IMG/VR virus record: IMGVR_UViG_3300025132_000060
Span: 1-48,635 of that record
Origin: a virus
Direction: 5' to 3' (one strand)
DNA: 48,635 bases
Made by a program: the position numbers and the translations under genes. Each line of letters opens with the position of its first letter. Position 1 is the stretch's first letter. Shown here piece after piece: positions 13,216 to 20,497 of the stretch. The notes beneath the pieces are model-generated. The model had not been told where the DNA came from. It made no database searches and saw nothing but the letters and a program-made list of their open reading frames with translations.

Positions 13216-15351
13216 TAAAGATTCGTACTCAATGTCGTAAATCTTCTTCCCGTGTGACTTTCTCGGCTTAATTCCACGCTCCTGCAGGATGCGACTCGCC
13301 TCTTTGTAGTCCGCCATTCTCGGTGATTTCACCCCCAAGTCGCTCAAAAGTTTTGCCATTTGCACGGGTTTGGTGTTCAGCCCGTCGAAGTTCACTTGCT
13401 GCAGCAACAGGTCTTCCACCGCACTTTGAGTGCGCGACATCTCGTTACTGACCTGCAGGCGCTCTCGCTCTTCGCTGGTGAGAAACCATGTCTGCTCGCC
13501 TCGATACACCCCGTGCAAGACCTCTGCCCAGAGCTGCTGCATATCGATCCCGTGTTGAAAATTTATGTTGTTGACATGCACGATCCAGAATCGCCTGTTG
13601 CCTGTTGGGTCCACCAGTATTTCGCGTTCGTTAACTGAGCCATAGAACGCTGTACGTCGCTGATAACGTGAGAAGGTGCGACCGTAGGGTAAGCGCAGCT
13701 CATCTTTGGATTTAGTCAGGAACGCTTTGAGCTGGTCGATGTCGGCCTTTTTGAACGTGCTGCCCAGTTCCCCCAGCTCTACAATCCAGTGGCTCACACA
13801 ATGCTTCACACTGTCCTTATCGCTGGGGTTCAGTGTTGCGCCTTCGAGCAGCCAGTCTCTGTTCGGCGCTAAAGACTTCATCCACTGGGTTTTACCCAAG
13901 GCTTGGCGACCGATGAAGATCAGTACACCCTCTAGGTTTGCGCCTTCAGGTAGGCAGGCGACCGCTGCGCACCCCGCCAGCCATTTGCGCATCAGCATCT
14001 CTTTGAGTGCGTTGTCTTCAGCGTCTATCGTATCGAGTAGCGCCTGTATGCGCGGCGTACCGTCCCAAACGTAGCTCTCGATCCAGTCTTTGACCGGGTT
14101 GTGTTCTCGTGCGAGCAGGGGGAGATTGGTCCTCATGCGGTCGTGGGGCACCATGTCGAGTATGCAGCGGTTCTCGATCTCTGCGAGCACCGCGTCCTCC
14201 TGCAGATCGTTGATGAACGACATCTCTGGGATATCTATTTCCATCTCTTTCTTGATCACATTGTAAGCAACGTCGATTTCGTTTTTCTGCAGGACCGCCT
14301 CGTAATTCTCTTTGGTCTGCATCACTCGCCCTGAGCTGTTGCGCGTGTAGTCCACACTGACCGCCTGCTCGCGAAAGTCTTTGTTGACGACCTCACCCTC
14401 GATAACCACATCGTTAAAGTCTTGGCCTGTCTCACCGGGTACGATGACCTCAGCGTTGCCACCGCGCAGCTTGACCTCGTTTGCGCCCTTCTCTGCAGCC
14501 TTCTGGCCCGTTTCGTTCTTGTCGTTGTCCGCAATAAAGACGTGGGTTGCGTCGGGATACCACTCCGCAAAAATTTTGGGCACATCGATCATGCCGTTAG
14601 CGTCCCCTGTAATGACCACTGGCTCTTCTTTGTTGTGATGCTCAAACCAGCTCGCGCCTGTTGCGTAGCCTTCAACGTAGTTGATGCGAGTCGGCTCTTG
14701 CAGCAGGTCCGCACCGATCAGCGCGTAGGTGCCTTTACGCTTGGCCCCTTTATGCCACCACTTTTGTTCGCCGGGTTGTGCAGGGATGTAGGATAGGGTG
14801 ACGATCTGCTTCGTTTCATCCCTGTAAGGCAGGATCAGATAGCCCTCGAAGTCTGGGCCTGTGGATAACTTCAGCCCATGGTTGGGCACTTGTTTGCGTT
14901 GTAAGTATGGATGGTCATCGACTTCTGCAGCGTGCTTCCATATCTGCCTACACTCTCTCGCCTTTTCTTTGTGCTGCTCAGCGAGCACTGCCAAGTACTC
15001 TGCACGAGCCTGCTCAATCAGTTCGCGCTCTCGTTGGCGCTCTTCCTCTGTGAGATCCTCACGCCCGTCAGGCGACCATCGAGCGAGAGGACGATCACCT
15101 TCTCGCCAGTCAAAGCACAAGCCCAGAGGGCTTTCTTGATGCAGGAACAGCAGATACCACCCCTTGTCCTTGCGCTGTCGGCCACCGTAGGCGCTCCACG
15201 CTTTGCCCCTGCCGTGCTCGACCAGCCCTTCTTTTGGGTCAAACTCCATGTTGTGGTCTGCAAGGAAATCGATGAAACTTTCGCGCAAATTGCCCGACAG
15301 CGGTCGAGACATATCTTTGCTCGATCCGCTTCTTATCTTTTTTAAGCTCAT
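13177..15351 (-). CDS. Toprim-VirE primase-helicase
   Basis: This protein of about 724 residues combines a Toprim primase core (RINYVEGYATG at about 222-232; FIADNDKN at about 272-279) with a VirE/superfamily-3-like ATPase (Walker A GRQALGKT at about 481-488; Walker-B-like HWIVELGEL near 521-529; DPTGNRRFW near 581). It resembles phage and plasmid D5/VirE-type primase-helicases that unwind DNA and prime replication. No N-terminal zinc finger is evident; the first 60 residues contain a WSAYGGRQRKDKGW region. ATG 15351 is used; an internal ATG at 15312 is possible as neither has a strong ribosome binding site. It is divergent from the SSB-like gene, which fits a replication module. Confidence 0.85.
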   Translation of the reverse strand: MSLKKIRSGSSKDMSRPLSGNLRESFIDFLADHNMEFDPKEGLVEHGRGKAWSAYGGRQRKDKGWYLLFLHQESPLGLCFDWREGDRPLARWSPDGREDLTEEERQRERELIEQARAEYLAVLAEQHKEKARECRQIWKHAAEVDDHPYLQRKQVPNHGLKLSTGPDFEGYLILPYRDETKQIVTLSYIPAQPGEQKWWHKGAKRKGTYALIGADLLQEPTRINYVEGYATGASWFEHHNKEEPVVITGDANGMIDVPKIFAEWYPDATHVFIADNDKNETGQKAAEKGANEVKLRGGNAEVIVPGETGQDFNDVVIEGEVVNKDFREQAVSVDYTRNSSGRVMQTKENYEAVLQKNEIDVAYNVIKKEMEIDIPEMSFINDLQEDAVLAEIENRCILDMVPHDRMRTNLPLLAREHNPVKDWIESYVWDGTPRIQALLDTIDAEDNALKEMLMRKWLAGCAAVACLPEGANLEGVLIFIGRQALGKTQWMKSLAPNRDWLLEGATLNPSDKDSVKHCVSHWIVELGELGSTFKKADIDQLKAFLTKSKDELRLPYGRTFSRYQRRTAFYGSVNEREILVDPTGNRRFWIVHVNNINFQHGIDMQQLWAEVLHGVYRGEQTWFLTSEERERLQVSNEMSRTQSAVEDLLLQQVNFDGLNTKPVQMAKLLSDLGVKSPRMADYKEASRILQERGIKPRKSHGKKIYDIEYESLDTPTSPHYTPDF

Positions 15352-15364
15352 CAACTTTTCCCGC

Positions 15365-15394
15365 TTGCGAAATTACAAAGGTTTGCAATATACT
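15365..15394 (+). promoter_or_regulatory. Promoter of SSB/exonuclease operon
   Basis: TTGCGA (15365-15370), an 18-nt spacer and TATACT (15389-15394) lie 35 nt upstream of ATG 15430, in the gap shared with the divergent primase gene. The TATACT -10 is identical to that of the tas-operon promoter. An overlapping alternative (TTGCAA 15383, TATAAA near 15404) has a short 15-nt spacer. Confidence 0.5.
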
Positions 15395-15429
15395 CCAAAC
15401 CGTTATAAACGAGCAATAGGAAAAAAGCG

Positions 15430-16137
15430 ATGGCGATACTTGCAAGCGACACCGGCGGCGGTGATTACGAATATGTGCCTGTGCCTACGGGTATGCATGA
15501 TGCAATTTGTTATAAACTTGTGGATGCAGGTACAAACTGGAATGAATTTCAGGGTGCAAAAGAAAAGCAACACTCGATCTTTATCTGGTGGGAGCTGCCC
15601 AAGACGCGCACTGAGGACGACCGCCCAATGTCTGTGTTCAAAGAGTACCGGCTCAGTTTGCATGAACAAGCAAGCTTACGCAGAGATTTGCAAGCGTGGC
15701 GAAACGACGAATTTACCCCCGCAGAGCTGGCAAGCTTCGATTTGACGAAGATTGTAGGAGTGTCCTGCAAAATAAGTGTGGGACGCACATCTGGCGGTAA
15801 AGACAAGGTTACGGGTGTGTATTGTGCGGACGGCGGACCGAAAAAGGTCCAGACCGAAAACGAGCAAACGATCTTTGATCTTGAGGACTACATCGATGAG
15901 TTTATCGGCAAGTCGAGCGAGAAAAGCAAAAAGGCGTGTGACATTTTTGAGGATCTACCCGTTTTTGTGAAATGGAAAATTGCAGGGTGTGACGAGCCAA
16001 ACAAAGAGCAAGTTGAGCCATGCTTTGAGATGCAGGCTGCGATAACTAAATCGGCAAGTAAACCTACAGCGGTTGCAAAAGCGGCACCTGCAGCTCAGGT
16101 GATCGAAGATGACTTTGAAGAAGACATACCGTTCTAA
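15430..16137 (+). CDS. Single-stranded DNA-binding-like protein
   Basis: This 235-residue protein has a beta-rich N-terminal region (MHDAICYKLVDAG, SIFIWWELPKTR) compatible with an OB fold, and a long Ala/Lys linker (about 195-222). It ends in an acidic DDFEEDIPF tail, the hallmark that lets SSB proteins recruit partner enzymes. It is the first gene of a replication/recombination operon and overlaps the start of the DUF3310 gene. AGGAAAAAAGCG precedes the start. It would protect ssDNA during replication and recombination. Confidence 0.7.
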   Translation: MAILASDTGGGDYEYVPVPTGMHDAICYKLVDAGTNWNEFQGAKEKQHSIFIWWELPKTRTEDDRPMSVFKEYRLSLHEQASLRRDLQAWRNDEFTPAELASFDLTKIVGVSCKISVGRTSGGKDKVTGVYCADGGPKKVQTENEQTIFDLEDYIDEFIGKSSEKSKKACDIFEDLPVFVKWKIAGCDEPNKEQVEPCFEMQAAITKSASKPTAVAKAAPAAQVIEDDFEEDIPF

Positions 16138-16397
16138 TGGCTAAGCGAGGTAGACCGCGCAAAAACCCAGACATGGTAAACAGCCCGGCACATTACAAGT
16201 CGGGCGATGTCGAGTGCATCGATGCCATGGTGAGTGCGTTTGGCAAGAAGCGGGTACAGGAGTACGCTGAGATTGCAGCGTTTAAATATGTTTGGAGACA
16301 AGGGAAAAAAGATGATGCTAATGAAGATAAAAAGAAGGGTATTTGGTATCTCAGGTACTCGCGAGGCGATGATCCTCGAAAAGATCAACAGGGATGA
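16137..16397 (+). CDS. DUF3310 (SaV-like) protein
   Basis: This 86-residue protein contains the DUF3310 pattern: NSPAHYKSGDVECIDAM (about 15-31), EIAAFKYVWRQGKKDD (about 45-60) and KKGIWYLRYSR. Members of this family are common in phages as nucleotide-kinase-linked or stand-alone proteins of unknown role. The N-terminus MAKRGRPRKNPD is an AT-hook-like sequence nearly identical to that of the small terminase. Its start overlaps the SSB-like stop (TAATGG), so it is translationally coupled. Confidence 0.75.
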   Translation: MAKRGRPRKNPDMVNSPAHYKSGDVECIDAMVSAFGKKRVQEYAEIAAFKYVWRQGKKDDANEDKKKGIWYLRYSRGDDPRKDQQG

Positions 16398-16494
16398 AGG
16401 GATTGCTTGGCTAAGCGTCCCACGGTTCACAAGCTGGGCGATGATTTCAGTCTTCGTAGTTGGCTTCCTTGCTGGGGTTGTCGCTGGTTTGTGA
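16369..16494 (+). CDS. Possible 41-aa single-pass membrane protein
   Basis: An ATG at 16369, inside the end of the DUF3310 gene in another frame, opens a 41-residue frame. It ends in a clear transmembrane helix (WAMISVFVVGFLAGVVAGL). A weak GAGG lies 2 nt before the ATG. The membrane helix and tight overlap favour a real gene, but there is no homology evidence. The 77 nt after it hold no gene. Confidence 0.35.
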   Translation: MILEKINRDEGIAWLSVPRFTSWAMISVFVVGFLAGVVAGL

Positions 16495-16571
16495 TTAGTC
16501 AGGGTCTTCATCACGCCCTCCAGCGCGTTCCCGTCCGCGTGACTAAAAGGCGGGACTAATTTGGAGAAGTT

Positions 16572-16760
16572 ATGGAACTAGTAAAGCCAAAAAAAAGCTT
16601 TGACCTAGAGGTGCTGATTACCTCGGTCAAGTACATCAAAGTGGAGGCCGACTCAATCGAGGAGGCAAGAGAAAAGGCAATGGCTGAGACCCGTAAGCAT
16701 TTCGGGCCAGATTTTAGGGGCGTCGATATCGTTGAAGCGCCAAGCCAAGATGGAGTTTAA
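16572..16760 (+). CDS. Small unknown protein (62 aa)
   Basis: ATG 16572 follows GGAGAAG. The product has a beta-strand plus helix look (FDLEVLITSVKYIKVEADSI, EEAREKAMAETRKHF), similar in style to small ferredoxin-like DpnD/PcfM-type domains, though that is a loose resemblance. It overlaps the exonuclease gene start by 11 nt and sits in the recombination operon. Function unknown. Confidence 0.6.
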   Translation: MELVKPKKSFDLEVLITSVKYIKVEADSIEEAREKAMAETRKHFGPDFRGVDIVEAPSQDGV

Positions 16761-17523
16761 GCCGGGGATCTACGAGGATCTCGATTATCCTACTTATGCC
16801 AGCATACCTGCATGGCGCTCACACGACCTGACTACGCTGATCAAGTGTCCATACACATGGAAGCACCAGCGTGAAATCAAAGAGTCGCCCGCGCTTTTAG
16901 AGGGGCGCGTGCAGCACACTGTGTTTTTGGAGCACCACAAGTTCTTTGACGAGTTCGCTATTGAGCCGCCAGTTGACCGCCGCACCAAAGCTGGTAAAGC
17001 GGAGTATGCGGAATGGCTGGAGGACTTAGGCGACCGTACACCCTGCAAGCAGGATATGTACGACGTTTGCATGGAACGCAGGGCGGTAGTGTCCGATTAC
17101 ATTCCTACGGACGATCATCGAGTCGAGCTGACGCTGGTGTTTAACTGGTGCGGTCAGCCGTGTAAAGCCAAGCTTGACTGGTACACAGGCACCGACGTAT
17201 GGGATCTCAAGACGTGTCGAGACGCTTCACCCCGCGGCTTCAGAGTCGCAATCAATCAATTCAAGTATTACCAGCAGGCTGCTTTTTATCTCGCTGCGTG
17301 CGATTTTGTGGGCTTGCCGGCAGAGAAGTTTTACTTCTTGGCGCAGGAGAAGATGCACCCGTATCCCTTTGGCGTGTACACGCTGAGCGACGAGGCCATC
17401 CAGTATGGCCATGCTCGTAATGAGCAGGCACTGGCGTTGGGTATGGATGCGCGCGGTCGTAATGATCTCAAACCGTATGGGCTTCAAGAACCTGTGGAGT
17501 TTACCGCTGATGAACTTTATTGA
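16750..17523 (+). CDS. PD-(D/E)XK exonuclease (RecE/Cas4-like)
   Basis: This protein of about 257 residues matches phage RecE-type nucleases (DUF3799-like). It has GRVQHTVFLEHH (His56), KAKLDWYTGTDVWDLKT with Asp143, Asp152 and Lys154, and the conserved NQFKYYQQAAFY helix at about 169-180. These enzymes digest dsDNA ends 5' to 3' to make ssDNA for recombination, in keeping with the SSB-like gene upstream. ATG 16750 is preferred; an in-frame TTG at 16732 is possible. It overlaps both neighbours, so the operon is compact. No recombinase annealing protein (RecT/Bet) is seen next to it. Confidence 0.8.
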   Translation: MEFKPGIYEDLDYPTYASIPAWRSHDLTTLIKCPYTWKHQREIKESPALLEGRVQHTVFLEHHKFFDEFAIEPPVDRRTKAGKAEYAEWLEDLGDRTPCKQDMYDVCMERRAVVSDYIPTDDHRVELTLVFNWCGQPCKAKLDWYTGTDVWDLKTCRDASPRGFRVAINQFKYYQQAAFYLAACDFVGLPAEKFYFLAQEKMHPYPFGVYTLSDEAIQYGHARNEQALALGMDARGRNDLKPYGLQEPVEFTADELY

Positions 17524-17704
17524 GCAGGAGCAGCAGTGGGCGGAAGAGATCAAGCTTACGTCTGCGCGCATGGCTTGGCGTAAACGCCGACAGCCTGTGC
17601 CGTCAGGTAAATACTCTTGGGCGATATGGTGGGAAAAGAAGTATGGGGAACCGCTCAATGATTACGCTGAGCGGATGAAAGGACAGAAAAACAAAAAGGG
17701 TTGA
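17510..17704 (+). CDS. Small basic unknown protein (64 aa)
   Basis: ATG 17510 lies within the end of the exonuclease gene (14-nt overlap). The product has a Trp/Arg/Lys-rich core (ARMAWRKRRQPVPSGKYSW, IWWEKKYGEP) and a basic C-terminus, suggesting nucleic-acid binding. It is the last gene of the rightward replication operon and is followed by a terminator. No family recognised. Confidence 0.55.
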   Translation: MNFIEQEQQWAEEIKLTSARMAWRKRRQPVPSGKYSWAIWWEKKYGEPLNDYAERMKGQKNKKG

Positions 17705-17739
17705 CTCTTATTATTCTGTCCTTCTGTCCTCATTTTTTT
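17680..17739 (+). terminator. Rho-independent-like terminator with duplicated 3' stem arm
   Basis: AGGACAGAA (17680-17688, inside the last codons of the upstream gene) can pair with TTCTGTCCT at 17714-17722 or with a second copy at 17722-17730. A run of seven T (17733-17739) follows the second copy. It sits between convergent genes and ends the SSB-exonuclease operon. The long loop makes it unusual. Confidence 0.6.
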
Positions 17740-18025
17740 ACAGATCGTCTATCGATTTCACGTCGAGCCAAACTACCCACTCGCCCTCCATCGCTTCATC
17801 CCACATAATTGAAGTGCGCAATGATTCGTTGTTAGCACGGTAGTGCTCAGCAATGATCTTGGCGTTGAGGTACTGTTGTCCACACCAAACCAGCATACCG
17901 CCCTCTGTCGGGCAGATTTCATCACCGCTGACATCGAAGCGCCGCCATTGTTCATGGTAAAAACTTTCTTGAGCCGTATGCCAAAGATAGTTGATTTCAC
18001 GTTTCTTAAAGTGCAGTTCCATCAT
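17738..18025 (-). CDS. Small unknown protein of the leftward accessory cassette
   Basis: This 95-residue protein starts at a double ATG (18025/18022) after AAGGAGAAG, the leader used throughout this cassette. It is Trp-rich (YLWHTAQESFYHEQWRRFDV, GEWVVWLDV) with a GGMLVWCGQQYLNAK segment that suggests a compact alpha/beta domain. No family recognised. It is the last gene of the cassette, ending beside the terminator. Confidence 0.6.
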   Translation of the reverse strand: MMELHFKKREINYLWHTAQESFYHEQWRRFDVSGDEICPTEGGMLVWCGQQYLNAKIIAEHYRANNESLRTSIMWDEAMEGEWVVWLDVKSIDDL

Positions 18026-18041
18026 CTTCTCCTTGGGCCGC

Positions 18042-18281
18042 TTACGCGGCCTCTATTGTTTTGGCGAGGTTGCCCTTCTGGGTATAAATTAAAACTCGCT
18101 TACCTCGAGCTGGACCACACGCAGTATCAAATGCGTAAATCATTGCGTCTTCAACGGCGTGTTTCTTCAAGTCGCTATGGCCTAACCATTCCCAAGAATC
18201 TCGCTCAACGTTGTCGCCCGTAATTTCCCAATATCGGTACTCGCGATTCCAAGTTACTTCGATGTCGTTCCAGATTTTCAT
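18042..18281 (-). CDS. Small unknown protein (79 aa)
   Basis: ATG 18281 is chosen because GGAGAAGATGAAGTA lies immediately upstream, a variant of the cassette leader; longer starts would read through the promoter-like repeat. The product (MKIWNDIEVTWNREYRYWEI at the N-terminus) ends with GKRVLIYTQKGNLAKTIEAA. It is probably alpha/beta and its function is unknown. The 105 nt upstream carry the 26-bp repeated regulatory element. Confidence 0.6.
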   Translation of the reverse strand: MKIWNDIEVTWNREYRYWEITGDNVERDSWEWLGHSDLKKHAVEDAMIYAFDTACGPARGKRVLIYTQKGNLAKTIEAA

Positions 18282-18350
18282 TACTTCATCTTCTCCGTTC
18301 TTGCCGAGCACCATTACCCGACAAGGAAAGTATCTCAAAAATAACCCTTG

Positions 18351-18376
18351 GTGTCTACAACTAGTTGCAACTATTT
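18351..18376 (-). promoter_or_regulatory. 26-bp repeated regulatory element, copy 1
   Basis: This 26-bp sequence is identical to 19742-19767. It contains the perfect palindrome CAACTAGTTG followed by CAACTA, and lies between a gene end (18387) and the next leftward start (18281). On the minus strand, TTGCAA and TAGACA are spaced 17 nt apart, a possible weak promoter. A transcription-factor operator or promoter is the most likely role. Confidence 0.5.
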
Positions 18377-18386
18377 GCAAACAGGC

Positions 18387-18776
18387 TTAGCTTCCGAGTG
18401 CGAATTGAATAGTACGCACGACTTCACGTTCACCTTTTTCGTTGAACACCTTGGTAGTCTTTTTGCCAAACAAGACTCCCTCAATGAAGTAATGCCAATC
18501 GCCAGTTTTGTTCAAGAACTCGGCTACAGCTTCTTTCGATGATTGAATGTCAACCTTACCGTTCCAAACTAGAACCTTAGTTTTGAGGCTTATGCGACGA
18601 TTGCTGTTGTAGTTTCTTTGGTTTACTTCGTAGATACCGTCTGGTATTTGGTCAATCCAACCGCTGTCATCTGATCCCACTTCATTGGTTTCTACCCAGT
18701 CATCAACATTGTCACTGTTAGTGTCTGAGTAAATAGACCAAACCACATCGTCAGCTTTGTATTCGTAAGTCATCAT
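18387..18776 (-). CDS. Unknown protein, paralogue A of a duplicated pair
   Basis: The gene starts at a double ATG (18776/18773) after AAGGAGAAG; about 130 residues. Its sequence aligns end to end with the protein at 19308-19679: both have WSIYSDT near the N-terminus, IPDGIY in the middle, then KVDIQS or RVDIQS, KEAVAEFLNKTGD, HYFIE and a C-terminal F(A/S)LGS. The protein is acidic in its N-terminal half, with no known fold. The gene pair and their matching upstream elements indicate a tandem duplication. Function unknown, probably a host-interaction or early protein. Confidence 0.7.
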   Translation of the reverse strand: MMTYEYKADDVVWSIYSDTNSDNVDDWVETNEVGSDDSGWIDQIPDGIYEVNQRNYNSNRRISLKTKVLVWNGKVDIQSSKEAVAEFLNKTGDWHYFIEGVLFGKKTTKVFNEKGEREVVRTIQFALGS

Positions 18777-18783
18777 CTTCTCC

Positions 18784-19086
18784 TTATTCACAGTCAACCA
18801 AAGCCCAAGTGCTTCGCGCTTGCCACTTGTTTTCAAAAACGCCTCGACCGAGTAACTCAAATTTGGCAGAGGTAAACTCCTCATGCAGAGGTGCGCGCGC
18901 CTTCATGTGGTTTTTGCACTGAGTCGGATCGTTTTCGATAACCTCTAAGGCGCAAGCCAACTCCCATTCCAACTGTAGTCGCAAGTATTTTGCTATAGCG
19001 TTGAAATCACCGGAGTATACTTCTCGTTCCTCACCCTCCGTCTCGCCGTGGGTACAAACCAGTTTGTAATCAGTATCACTCATCAT
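18784..19086 (-). CDS. Small acidic unknown protein (100 aa)
   Basis: The start at 19086 (double ATG, GAAG upstream) overlaps the end of the preceding gene (stop 19076-19078). The product is acidic and probably helical (GDFNAIAKYLRLQLEWELACALEVIEND, FELLGRGVFENKWQAR). No family recognised. It lies between the two paralogous genes of this cassette, so the duplicated unit may include it as an insertion. Confidence 0.55.
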   Translation of the reverse strand: MMSDTDYKLVCTHGETEGEEREVYSGDFNAIAKYLRLQLEWELACALEVIENDPTQCKNHMKARAPLHEEFTSAKFELLGRGVFENKWQARSTWALVDCE

Positions 19087-19291
19087 CTTCGTCCTCTAGC
19101 AGTAAAGAAACGCCCGGTCCTGAGCTATCGGTATTGGCGTGAACGTCTAAGACATTAGCTGGGCAAATAGAGTCGTCGTACTCTGACGAAACCCAAACCG
19201 TCAATCGATCTCTTACAATATTGAGTAAGCTGCCCAAATCCTCGTCGGTCAACTCATCTGCAAAGGCTTCTAGTGTTGCTTTTTTCATCAT
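19076..19291 (-). CDS. Small very acidic unknown protein (71 aa)
   Basis: The start at 19291 follows GGAGAAG and two ATG codons, the cassette leader. The protein has a helical start (LEAFADELTDEDLGSLLNIVRD) and an acidic C-terminal LLLEDEDDE tail. It resembles DNA-mimic-like small phage proteins only in its charge. Its stop overlaps the next start. Function unknown. Confidence 0.55.
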   Translation of the reverse strand: MMKKATLEAFADELTDEDLGSLLNIVRDRLTVWVSSEYDDSICPANVLDVHANTDSSGPGVSLLLEDEDDE

Positions 19292-19307
19292 CTTCTCCTT
19301 TTATACT

Positions 19308-19679
19308 TTAGCTGCCGAGACTGAACTCAACAGTCTTTCTCTTCGGATTGAAATGGACCTTTTCAATGAAATAGTGGCAGTCGCCTGTCTTGTTGAGAAA
19401 CTCGGCCACTGCTTCTTTGCAGGACTGAATATCCACTCTACCATCAACAACTGAGACTTTTGTTTTGAGGCGCGCCAACACGTTGAAGCCTAAACGCAAG
19501 CTGGTATGGCCATCGACCTGACCGACCATGTAAATGCCGTCTGGGATTGCTTCAATCCAAGTTCGCCCATCCTGTACAAAATCAACCTTGTTTTCTTTGA
19601 TCCAGTCGTCGTATTCGCCAGAGGTGTCGCTGTAGATTGACCACTTAATATTCTCTGCTTTCCATTGCTTTTCCATCAT
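19308..19679 (-). CDS. Unknown protein, paralogue B of a duplicated pair
   Basis: The gene starts at a double ATG at 19679 after GGAGAAG; 123 residues. It is the clear paralogue of 18387-18776, sharing WSIYSDT, IPDGIY, KTKV, VDIQS, KEAVAEFLNKTGD, HYFIE and the LGS end. It differs by an extra GQVDGHTSLRLGFN segment and a shorter C-terminus. Upstream lie a GGGAGG/CCTCCC hairpin and the second copy of the 26-bp element. Function unknown. Confidence 0.7.
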   Translation of the reverse strand: MMEKQWKAENIKWSIYSDTSGEYDDWIKENKVDFVQDGRTWIEAIPDGIYMVGQVDGHTSLRLGFNVLARLKTKVSVVDGRVDIQSCKEAVAEFLNKTGDCHYFIEKVHFNPKRKTVEFSLGS

Positions 19680-19693
19680 CTTCTCCGTTAGTG

Positions 19694-19710
19694 GGGAGGG
19701 TCATCCTCCC
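19694..19710 (-). promoter_or_regulatory. Leader hairpin before paralogue B
   Basis: GGGAGG and CCTCCC form a perfect 6-bp GC-rich stem with a 5-nt loop about 10 nt before the GGAGAAG ribosome binding site of the gene starting at 19679. It could stabilise the mRNA or act as an attenuator. No U-run follows, so it is not a simple terminator. Confidence 0.4.
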
Positions 19711-19741
19711 GACACAGATATAATGCCAAAAAGTGACCCCC

Positions 19742-19767
19742 GTGTCTACAACTAGTTGCAACTATTT
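19742..19767 (-). promoter_or_regulatory. 26-bp repeated regulatory element, copy 2
   Basis: This is an exact copy of 18351-18376, again located upstream of a leftward small gene and just past the end of the next gene upstream (19777). It contains palindrome CAACTAGTTG. The flanks differ (TTTATAAC here, TTTGCAAAC in copy 1), so conservation ends sharply, as expected for a bound site or a recent duplication edge. Confidence 0.5.
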
Positions 19768-19776
19768 ATAACTTTT

Positions 19777-20493
19777 TTACTGGGACCAAAGCTCCATGTT
19801 CTCAACGATTCTTTGCTGATCGTAGAGCCAGAACACAAGCAGGTAGCGGTCGCCTGACTCGACAGGCAGTCCTCGATGCAGGTTGGTAAAGCTGGGAAAG
19901 ATCAGCGCGTGCCCAGTCGGCAGAGGGTTCAGCACGCCATAGTTGTGGAACTCAGTGCCGCCGCCTTTGTAATCGTTGGTGTTGAGCGGCACAACGACTG
20001 AGATATCGGACGAGTGATCGTGATGCCAAGCGCCCTGCTTTTTGTCTTTGATGTTGTAGTTGGCAATCTGGATCGACGCAATATCCGCACAATTGCGCTG
20101 ATACAAGGCCCAGAATATCGGGTTGAGGACGTTTTGCACGACAAACCACATAGACCTATAGAGTTCTGGCACATGCTCCCTCAGCACAATCTCAGGGATC
20201 TGGCGCAGCACATCCTCTTGATCATTCGGCTCGAACGGTATTTCTTGCTTCATGTGGTCGATCTCTTCGACCAGCATCTTGCAGAACTGCCGGCGAAACA
20301 GCGGCACCTTGAACACCCCATCAAAGCTTTTTTTAACGTGGTCCATTACCGGCAGGCGGCGCAAATCCTCACGTCCCTGCTGCGCGCGGTATCTGGCAAT
20401 CTCAGGCAGTGTCTCTTGCACCGACGTGTACAACGGCTGATTGATCATCCAATGACTCTGCATCGAGAGCATATAATTTTTGAGCTGATACAT
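19777..20493 (-). CDS. 2-oxoglutarate/Fe(II)-dependent oxygenase (P4H-like)
   Basis: This 238-residue protein has the full iron and 2OG site of the PKHD/prolyl-4-hydroxylase-like family: WHHD with His157 and Asp159, a distal His206 (TNLHRGLP) and Arg216 (GDRYLLVFWL) ten residues later. GGGTEFH and GHALIFPS form the usual strands. Such enzymes hydroxylate proteins, nucleic acids or small molecules; they are common in marine phages but their targets are mostly unknown. ATG 20493 is used because the longer form would need a TTG start inside the divergent promoter. It is the first gene of the leftward accessory cassette. Confidence 0.85.
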   Translation of the reverse strand: MYQLKNYMLSMQSHWMINQPLYTSVQETLPEIARYRAQQGREDLRRLPVMDHVKKSFDGVFKVPLFRRQFCKMLVEEIDHMKQEIPFEPNDQEDVLRQIPEIVLREHVPELYRSMWFVVQNVLNPIFWALYQRNCADIASIQIANYNIKDKKQGAWHHDHSSDISVVVPLNTNDYKGGGTEFHNYGVLNPLPTGHALIFPSFTNLHRGLPVESGDRYLLVFWLYDQQRIVENMELWSQ

Positions 20494-20497
20494 AGAG

